64,000 nt of DNA from JADJWR01 sp963847675 (GTDB lineage: Bacteria; Pseudomonadota; Gammaproteobacteria; Burkholderiales; Burkholderiaceae_F). Both the position numbers and the translations under genes were made by a program. This document shows positions 57,481-64,000 of the stretch, in pieces (the first letter of the stretch is position 1; every line of letters begins with the position of its first letter). Under the pieces are notes generated by a model. It searched no databases. It was not told the DNA's origin and was given only the letters and a program-made list of their open reading frames with translations. The stretch covers positions 186,001 to 250,000 of the forward strand of contig CAWKAP010000003.1 of the NCBI GenBank assembly GCA_963847675.1, given 5' to 3'.

Positions 57481-60400
57481 ATGGCGAAGAAGCGGAGTGG
57501 CAGCGCGCCGGGTTCCTCGGTGCGTGCAAAGAAGACGGCGCAACGCGCCGGCGCCGGGGGCGCGAAGGCGCGCAAGTCCGGGGGCTCCCAGGGCGCCCTC
57601 GTGCGTCGCGGGATCACGGCACCCGCACGCCCGGTAGTCGCGACGCCGACACGCGTTCGTCCCGACATCGCGGCACCGGTCCGGCCGCCGATCGCTGCGC
57701 CTGCACCTGTCCGACCCGGCGTGACTGTCGGTCCGATCGTCGGCGGTGTCGTCGTCGATCCGGGGCGGTTCGCGCCGAAATCGGTGACCAGCCTGTTCGA
57801 CGGCGCCAAGGCGGGACGGGCGGTGGTCCGGCCCGATGATCTGCTCGCGCTGCGCATCGAGGTCGTCAATGTCAAGGTCGTCGCCGGCGCGCCGCCGACG
57901 CTTGCGCGCGCGGGTGCCGGTCCGGCGCGGTTGATCCTGCACTTCCCGCCGCAGTCGATCGCTGAGGAAGTGTTCTACGAGGTACCGAGCGCGGGCATCG
58001 CCGACAAGGAAGGCAACAGCCAGCGTCAACCCGTGCCGCCACCGCCGGATACGGGCATCGGCGCACCGCCGGTACGCGCCCGGATTGCGGGCGAAAGCCG
58101 TCTCTCCTTCATCGTTCCAGACGAAGCGGGCTGGTCCGCTGAGTACACGCTTGCCGGCGTGCTTGCCGCATGCCGGTCGCTTCCGCTCGACGTCGTGGCC
58201 ACGGCGCGCGCGCGCGAACCGAAACTGCGCATCGGCCGGATCGCCGACTGGCTCGAGGCAAGCGTCCGCTACATTGAAAAGTTGACGCCGGCGCAACGCG
58301 CGCGCCTGTCCACGATGGCGCTGCGCACGCTGCGCATCGGCGCGCTCGAGGGTCCGGCAGCTGCCCCGACGCTGCAACTGCGCGCCGGCCTGCCCGGCGG
58401 ACTCGTTCCGTTGCAAGCCGCCGCAAGCCGCGGCTCGCGCGACAACGCGAGCGCCGCCGTCGCGCGCAGCCGCTTCTCGGCGAACATCACCGCCGCGATC
58501 AGCGGCCTGCGGATCAGTCCCGACGCAGTCGCGGCCCGGCCCTTGCGGTTCAGCCAGAAGCCCACGGCCCCCGGCGCCCGCCAGACCGCAATCGAGATGC
58601 CCTGGCGACTCGTCATCTCGCCGCATGGCGGAGCGCGCTGGCAGCACGCCGCCGGGGCGATCACCTCGCCGCTCACGCAGCGCACCGAGCTGTGGCACAC
58701 GCGGCTGACGACGCCGGACAGCAAGGGCGATCCGATCGACTACCCGAAGAAGGACGGCAACCGGACCATCCGCGCGGTCTGGGCCCTGACCGGCGAAGGG
58801 TCGAGTCCGCCCACCTTCAACAAGGACTATCCGGCGCCGAACACCTTCCCGCCGCCGTCGACGGTGCCGTTTCGCGCCACGCTCGACGACAACGACCGCT
58901 TCAACTTCGTGCACCTGTCGTCGAACTTCTCGTACAGCAACTACCGGCCGGAGGTCGTCGACGTCAACACGCTGATGCTTTCCGCGCTCGGCGGCTGGCT
59001 CGACTCACGCGGCGCGTGGGACGTGCCGCCGGGCTTTGCGGTCGAGGAGTGGGTACATCGCGCCGCGATGGGTCGCGACCACTACGTGCGCGTGGTGCGC
59101 AAGGGATTCCTGTTCCCCTTCGGCCATCGCGTCTCGCTGGTCAAGGTCAGCGAACGGAAGTTCCACCCCGGCAATGCCGGCAATCCGGCGGTGCTTCGGC
59201 AGCGCATGTTCATCGTCGTTCGCGAACGCGAGCGCGCCTACACCGCAACCAACCTGCGCAACGTCGGCGACGGACCGATGCGCCGGTATCACCTGCAGTT
59301 TCCGTTCGGCGCCGTGCGCATCCTGACCACGGTGACGCCGGATCTCGCCGATCCGTCGCAGGCGCCGTCGAACGTCTTCCAGGGCCCGCTGATGTTCTAT
59401 CCGCACATCGGCAATCCGGCCGTACCGTTCAAGTTCCGCTGCGCGGCGACCGACCTCGACGGCCGCAACGTCGAGTTCGAACTGCCGTTGATCTTCATCG
59501 ACAACATGCTCGCCGCGGTGCCTAAGCAGCAGGCCGGCGTGCTGGCGATCGACTACGACGCCTCGAAGGTGAACTTCGACAAGGCGCGCACCGCATGGCG
59601 CAGCCCGGCGCGCAGGAGCCTGCGCGAAGCGGACCTGCGGCTGCAGAAGGTCGCGCTCGCGGCGAGCGTGAGCCCGGGTGACACCGCGTGCGACATCCAG
59701 CTCGCCGAATTCGGCGCCGAAACGGACAACCTGAAGTCGTTCGCCAGGGACAACGGCGGACTGCAGTGCTATCCGGCGCTCGCGCGCGTGGTCACCCGGA
59801 TCCCGGCACTTGCCGGCCTGTCGGGCGCGGCCGGGACGAACACGCTGAAGTTCGACGCGAACTACCTGGCCAAGGGCTTCGACGCCGCGAACAAGGGCGA
59901 AGTGTTCATGGCGATCGACGCGGCGGATCCGGGCAACACCGCCAACCTCGATTTCTCCAAGCAGGGCGATCGCTCCGGCGGCTTCGTGATGCCGAACCTG
60001 AAGCCGTCGGGCCTGTCGCGCGTCGCCGGACCAGTGGCCGGCAAGCTCGGCGACTTCGCCACGGGCGCGCCCGATCCGAAGGACTTCTTCAAGGAACTGT
60101 CGCCGCTGCTGTTCGGGGTGATACCGCTCGGCGAAGTGATCGCGGCGATTGCGTCGGCGGCGGGCTCGCCGACGATGCCGAAGTTTCTCAGCGAGGCGGC
60201 GACCAAGGTCGAGAGCTTCATCAACGACCTGGTCCGCCTGCTCGACCTGCTGCACCGCCTGCCGGACGACGGCGCGGCGATCGGCCGCGCTGCGGCGCAG
60301 GTCGCGATCGCCACGCTGAAGGACATCGAGATGCAGGCGGCCGCGCAGCTCGATGCCGGGCAGGCGCAGGTGGCCCAGTACCTGCAGCGCATCCAGCAGG

Positions 60401-61950
60401 CGCGCGCCGAGCTGGAATCCTTCGCCGCCTGGCTCGACACACAGACGAGCGGCGGCGCCAACATCGCCCTGAACAATCCCGCCCAGCTGGCTGCCAAGAT
60501 CGGGCCGGCATTGAACCGGTTCAACGCGGTGCTCGCCAACGTTCCGGGCCCGGTGCCGGCAGGCTTCAGGCAGTCGGTCGCCAACATCGCGCAGCGCAGC
60601 GTCGACCTGCTCAATGCGCTGAACGACGGCGCCCAGCTGGTCGACACGGGCAAGCAGCTGCTGACCGCGCTGGAAGGCGTGGTCGGCGATCCGAGCGCGA
60701 TCGCCGGCATCTTCGGCGATGCGACGCAGCTTCTCGCCAGATTGACCGCGGTGCGCGACGCGATCGCCGCGTTCCGCCCGCTGCTGGCCGGCAACAAGCT
60801 CGTCGACGGCGCGCCGAGGCAGACGCTGCTTTCAGTGATCGACGTGCTGACCCAGATGTTCGACGTTGCGCTGGCCAGCATCGAGACACTGCAGGAGCTG
60901 TTCGGCGGCGAGGAGATGGTGATCCGCTTCGACTGGAAGCCGGAGCTCGCCAACTGGGCGCTGCCCGGTGCCAATCCGGCCACCGAGCCGCTGTTCCGCG
61001 CCAACGACAGGCATGGCTTCGTGGTCGCCGTCGAGGGCCGCGTCAAGCGCAACGGCACCGGCACGCCCAAGATCAACGTCGTCTGCTCGCTCAAGCACTT
61101 CGACCTGGTGCTGATCAATCCGGCCGGCTTCATGGAGCTGAACTTCGAGAAGATCGAGTTCAGGGCCGACTCGGCGATGAAGATGGACGTCGACGTGCTG
61201 CTGACGGACATCAAGTTCATCGGCGTGCTGTCGTTCGTCGAGACGCTGCGCGACCTGATCCCGCTCGACGGCTTCTCTGACCCGCCGTATCTCGACATCA
61301 CGCCGCAGGGCATCGACGCCGGCTTCAACGTCGCGCTGCCGAACGTCGCGGTCGGCATCTTCAGCCTGACCAACCTGTCGCTCGGCGCCGGCTTCTCGGT
61401 CCCGTTCATCGGCCAGCCGCTGTCGGTGCGCTTCAACTTCTGCACGCGAGAGCAGCCGTTCAACCTGACGGTCTCGCTGTTCGGCGGCGGCGGGTTCTTC
61501 GGCATCACGGTCGACCCGAGCGGCGTGCAGATCCTCGAAGCGTCGCTCGAGTTCGGCGCCAGCATCTCGATCGACTTCGGCGTGGCCAGCGGCGGCGTGC
61601 ACGTGATGGCCGGCATCTACTTCAGGATGGAGCAGGACGAGGCGCAGCTGACCGGCTACTTCCGCCTCGGCGGCCACGTGAGCGTGCTCGGGCTGGTCTC
61701 GGCATCGCTCGAGCTTTACCTGGCGCTGCGCTACGAGTTCGCCACCGGCAAGGCGGTCGGCACGGCGCAGCTGACGATCGAGATCTCGATCTTCATGTTC
61801 TCGGCCAGCGTGACGATCACCTGCGAACGGAAGTTCGCCGGTTCGAACGGCGACCCGAGCTTCGCGCAGTTGATGGGGCCCGAGCCGGGCGAGGTGCTGA
61901 CGGACACGCTCGCGTATCCGTGGCGCGAATACTGCGAAGCCTTCGCGTAG
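57481..61950 (+). CDS. Large protein of unknown function, 1489 aa
   Basis: Not recognised. From ATG 57481 (GGAAGGAG upstream): residues 1-95 are a disordered Lys/Ala/Arg then Pro/Arg/Val low-complexity segment; the middle (to about 850) is mixed beta-rich; about 900-1050 is helical and coiled-coil-like (ESFINDLVRLLDLLHRL, QVAQYLQRIQQARAELESF); the last 400 residues are repeated amphipathic beta strands with Gly-rich turns (NLTVSLFGGGGFFGITV, ISIDFGVASGGVHVMAGIYF). There is no signal peptide. The beta-repeat end suggests lipid or surface binding or a phage-tail/fibre-like fold. A second large gene follows after 15 bases. Confidence 0.8.
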   Translation: MAKKRSGSAPGSSVRAKKTAQRAGAGGAKARKSGGSQGALVRRGITAPARPVVATPTRVRPDIAAPVRPPIAAPAPVRPGVTVGPIVGGVVVDPGRFAPKSVTSLFDGAKAGRAVVRPDDLLALRIEVVNVKVVAGAPPTLARAGAGPARLILHFPPQSIAEEVFYEVPSAGIADKEGNSQRQPVPPPPDTGIGAPPVRARIAGESRLSFIVPDEAGWSAEYTLAGVLAACRSLPLDVVATARAREPKLRIGRIADWLEASVRYIEKLTPAQRARLSTMALRTLRIGALEGPAAAPTLQLRAGLPGGLVPLQAAASRGSRDNASAAVARSRFSANITAAISGLRISPDAVAARPLRFSQKPTAPGARQTAIEMPWRLVISPHGGARWQHAAGAITSPLTQRTELWHTRLTTPDSKGDPIDYPKKDGNRTIRAVWALTGEGSSPPTFNKDYPAPNTFPPPSTVPFRATLDDNDRFNFVHLSSNFSYSNYRPEVVDVNTLMLSALGGWLDSRGAWDVPPGFAVEEWVHRAAMGRDHYVRVVRKGFLFPFGHRVSLVKVSERKFHPGNAGNPAVLRQRMFIVVRERERAYTATNLRNVGDGPMRRYHLQFPFGAVRILTTVTPDLADPSQAPSNVFQGPLMFYPHIGNPAVPFKFRCAATDLDGRNVEFELPLIFIDNMLAAVPKQQAGVLAIDYDASKVNFDKARTAWRSPARRSLREADLRLQKVALAASVSPGDTACDIQLAEFGAETDNLKSFARDNGGLQCYPALARVVTRIPALAGLSGAAGTNTLKFDANYLAKGFDAANKGEVFMAIDAADPGNTANLDFSKQGDRSGGFVMPNLKPSGLSRVAGPVAGKLGDFATGAPDPKDFFKELSPLLFGVIPLGEVIAAIASAAGSPTMPKFLSEAATKVESFINDLVRLLDLLHRLPDDGAAIGRAAAQVAIATLKDIEMQAAAQLDAGQAQVAQYLQRIQQARAELESFAAWLDTQTSGGANIALNNPAQLAAKIGPALNRFNAVLANVPGPVPAGFRQSVANIAQRSVDLLNALNDGAQLVDTGKQLLTALEGVVGDPSAIAGIFGDATQLLARLTAVRDAIAAFRPLLAGNKLVDGAPRQTLLSVIDVLTQMFDVALASIETLQELFGGEEMVIRFDWKPELANWALPGANPATEPLFRANDRHGFVVAVEGRVKRNGTGTPKINVVCSLKHFDLVLINPAGFMELNFEKIEFRADSAMKMDVDVLLTDIKFIGVLSFVETLRDLIPLDGFSDPPYLDITPQGIDAGFNVALPNVAVGIFSLTNLSLGAGFSVPFIGQPLSVRFNFCTREQPFNLTVSLFGGGGFFGITVDPSGVQILEASLEFGASISIDFGVASGGVHVMAGIYFRMEQDEAQLTGYFRLGGHVSVLGLVSASLELYLALRYEFATGKAVGTAQLTIEISIFMFSASVTITCERKFAGSNGDPSFAQLMGPEPGEVLTDTLAYPWREYCEAFA

Positions 61951-61965
61951 GAACGGGAGACGACC

Positions 61966-64000
61966 ATGGCAAAGCAAAAGATCGTCTGGACCGTGCTGCC
62001 CTACGGCTTCGTGCCCGACGGTCCGCACGCGGGCTGCCTGCGCCTTTCGGTCGTCGTCTCGCCACGGCTGACGCCGCAGGCGGCGAACGAACAGCAGCTC
62101 GGCGCCTTCCCCGAGTTCGTCAACTGGCCGAAGGCGCTCGCCGACGTCAAGTTCACCGTCGAATTCGGCGGCAACAAGATTCCGGCCGCATTGACAAGCA
62201 AGCCGGATCCCGCGCTGTGGGACGACGTCTTCCCGGCGTCGACCTTCGTCGACGGCTTCAAGTTCACCGACATGCGCAGCGTGAACCTGCGTTCGTTCGC
62301 GGTGCGCAACGTTCTGAAGTTCGTGCGCCAGAAGTACGAACAGCTGGCCACGACCTCCGGCGCCGATCGGCCGCGCCTGCTGCCGTGGCGCAATGCCGAC
62401 CCGGCGTTGAAGGGCTTGCTGACCGATCTCGGCGTGCGCACCGAGAAGTTCTCCTTTGGCGACCGCCAGGTCGAAGTCGCACATCCCGGCTTCGAGCGCT
62501 TCTTTGACCGCAAGAGCCGCGCTCAGGCGGAGCGCAACATCGATCGCGGGGTGTTCTCGAAAAACAGCGTCTACGGCCCGCCGGGCTTCACGCCACCGGT
62601 GGTCGGGATCGACGGCAACCTCGTCGCCGGCACGACGCCGGTGCGCGCGCTGCCGCCCGACTGGAATCCGCCTGCAGGCGGCGCAGACGCCGGCGTGATG
62701 AGTCAGTTCCGCAGTGCTGCCGAGTACGACTTCTATCAGGCCAACCGCTTTTACACCCGGCCGGAAGACCGCACCGCGTACGAGCGCACGCCGGGACTGG
62801 CCGGCGCGGCGCCACCGCCGAAGGCGCCCGAGTTCGACTTTCATCGGATCGTCGCCTCGTTCGCCGATTTTCCGGACCTGCTGCGCGGGCTCGGCCTGGT
62901 CATCGACATCGCGCTGCCGAAGGGCACATCGAGCAACGCGCTGCTCGCCGCGCTTGCCGCCAGCCCGCAGGCCCAGGTCGACGGCGTGATCAGCCTGCTG
63001 CCGGCGTGGAACACGGCGCACAACCTCGCTGACGATGCCTATCCGCGCACGGCATTCCGGCTGACCAAGCAGCGCTTCCTGCCGCGCGCGCGGGGCAGCG
63101 AGCTGCGCGACGGCCTGCTGCACCTCGAAGGCGCCGGCGACCAGTGGGGCAAGAGCAAGAGCGATTACGACGTCTACCAGGTCGATCCCGACGGTGCGGC
63201 CCTGAAGACCACCGACTTCCTGCTGACGGCACAGAACCTCGTCGCGCGCAGCCTCGACCTGAAATCCGACGGGAAGGTCACCTACACGACCGGCGACCGG
63301 CAGGCGGTCGCCGCGCTGCGTTCCGGCTCGATCGGCGTCTCGTGCCACGGCCGCGCCGGCCGCGCGGCGCTGGCCGCTGCCGCGGCGGCGCTGAAGAACG
63401 AGGCCTTCGAGACCTCGGCCGCGCAGTCGCGCAAGGTGGTGCTGTTCGCCGAAGACGTGCTGCGCGGCTATCGCGTCGACGTCTTTACCGCCTCGACCGG
63501 ACAGTGGAATTCGCTGTGCCGCCGCATTGGCACCTATCACTTGACCCAGCCGAACCGTGCGCTGGACGCCAAGCCGGACGAAGGCTATGTCAAGGGTGCC
63601 TCGACCACCTCGAGCGAAGGCAGCGACGATCACTACCTGCACGAGAGCCTGTTCCGCTGGGCGGGCTGGAGCCTGGCGGCACCGCGCCCGGGGCGCACGA
63701 TCATCGCCGAAGCCGGTGCCGGTCCGGGCTTGCAGGGCGAACGCGTCGGCCACGTCGACGACGTGGCCGCGGCGAACACCGGCGTCGTCGCGCGTTTCGT
63801 CGCCGAGCCACGCTCGCTGCCGAGGCTGCGCTTCGGCGAACGCTATCGGATCCGCGCACGCGTGGTCGACCTCGCCGGCAACAGCCTGCGCCACGACGAC
63901 CCGAGCCTGGGCGCAGACGAGCAGGCGACCCAGGAGGTCGCGTACCTGCGCTTCGAGCCGGTCGATCCGCCGGCGCTGGTACAGCGCGATCGCCTGTCGG
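61966..64000 (+). CDS. Second large protein of unknown function (3' end outside window)
   Basis: Not recognised. The frame from ATG 61966 (GGGAGA upstream, 15 bases after the first large gene) stays open to the window edge, giving at least 678 residues: MAKQKIVWTVLPYGFVPDG, a region with ALPKGTSSNALLAALAASP, and near the edge a possible Ig-like segment (RIRARVVDLAGNSLRHDDP, then LRFEPVDPPALV). No signal peptide or membrane segment. Both proteins start MAK and are obviously co-transcribed, so they probably act together. Size and all-beta look recall phage-tail-like or secreted-assembly proteins, but no motif proves this. Confidence 0.75.
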   Translation, partial: MAKQKIVWTVLPYGFVPDGPHAGCLRLSVVVSPRLTPQAANEQQLGAFPEFVNWPKALADVKFTVEFGGNKIPAALTSKPDPALWDDVFPASTFVDGFKFTDMRSVNLRSFAVRNVLKFVRQKYEQLATTSGADRPRLLPWRNADPALKGLLTDLGVRTEKFSFGDRQVEVAHPGFERFFDRKSRAQAERNIDRGVFSKNSVYGPPGFTPPVVGIDGNLVAGTTPVRALPPDWNPPAGGADAGVMSQFRSAAEYDFYQANRFYTRPEDRTAYERTPGLAGAAPPPKAPEFDFHRIVASFADFPDLLRGLGLVIDIALPKGTSSNALLAALAASPQAQVDGVISLLPAWNTAHNLADDAYPRTAFRLTKQRFLPRARGSELRDGLLHLEGAGDQWGKSKSDYDVYQVDPDGAALKTTDFLLTAQNLVARSLDLKSDGKVTYTTGDRQAVAALRSGSIGVSCHGRAGRAALAAAAAALKNEAFETSAAQSRKVVLFAEDVLRGYRVDVFTASTGQWNSLCRRIGTYHLTQPNRALDAKPDEGYVKGASTTSSEGSDDHYLHESLFRWAGWSLAAPRPGRTIIAEAGAGPGLQGERVGHVDDVAAANTGVVARFVAEPRSLPRLRFGERYRIRARVVDLAGNSLRHDDPSLGADEQATQEVAYLRFEPVDPPALVQRDRLS

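Noticed and set aside
60832..63894. 1020-residue minus-strand open frame antisense to the large proteins
   Set aside because: Composition is that of a GC shadow; the plus-strand frames have normal amino-acid use, ribosome sites and ordered structure.

Overview
The window is very GC-rich, densely coded DNA with long antisense open frames. Its conserved gene strings are those of a betaproteobacterium, most likely a Burkholderiales member: rlmE-ftsH-folP-glmM beside yhbY, greA and carAB; dnaX-ybaB-recR; addB-addA next to trxA-rho-rpmE2. This placement is inferred from gene order and protein families, not from a marker gene search.

Layout. 1-12.6 kb is a membrane and phosphate module. It holds the end of psd, an MGDG-synthase-like glycosyltransferase, a PhoX phosphatase, a three-gene P-type ATPase cassette (one intact P2-like pump, one ATPase with every catalytic motif lost, one small membrane protein), and a metallophosphoesterase-glycosyltransferase pair resembling the PlcP-Agt lipid-remodelling pair. 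12.6-24.2 kb is housekeeping: glmM, folP, ftsH, rlmE, yhbY, greA, then carA-gmhA-orf-carB, where two genes sit between the carbamoyl-phosphate synthase subunits. 24.3-27.2 kb is a NitT/TauT-type ABC importer. 27.4-31.8 kb is dnaX-ybaB-recR followed by a MAPEG protein and a frameshifted PAS-GGDEF protein. 31.9-48.4 kb is accessory: amidase, 4.5S RNA, acetyltransferase, secreted proteins, a LytS/LytTR-type system with an extra His-less kinase, a transglutaminase lipoprotein, a ferritin-like/Fe-S fusion protein, DUF1223, a RIO-type kinase, a methyltransferase and a flavoprotein oxidase. 48.7-57.2 kb is addB-addA, trxA, rho, rpmE2. 57.5-64 kb carries two very large adjacent proteins of no recognised family, the second running off the window.

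Points that stand out: (1) two mini-ORFs of exactly 40 codons plus stop, each with a tandem 20-residue repeat and each translationally coupled inside an unrelated operon (25126-25248 and 29024-29146); (2) the pseudo-ATPase/ATPase cassette; (3) a carA promoter whose predicted transcript begins GAUUUUUUC, like UTP-sensitive pyrimidine promoters; (4) a sensor kinase pair in which one partner lacks the phospho-accepting histidine; (5) the large two-gene locus at the right edge; (6) a pair of palindromic repeat elements in the 43.5 kb gap. Single-base frameshifts occur in three genes (11.8, 27.8 and 40.47/41.07 kb). One of these genes carries two that cancel, so base-calling indels must be excluded before any is called a pseudogene.
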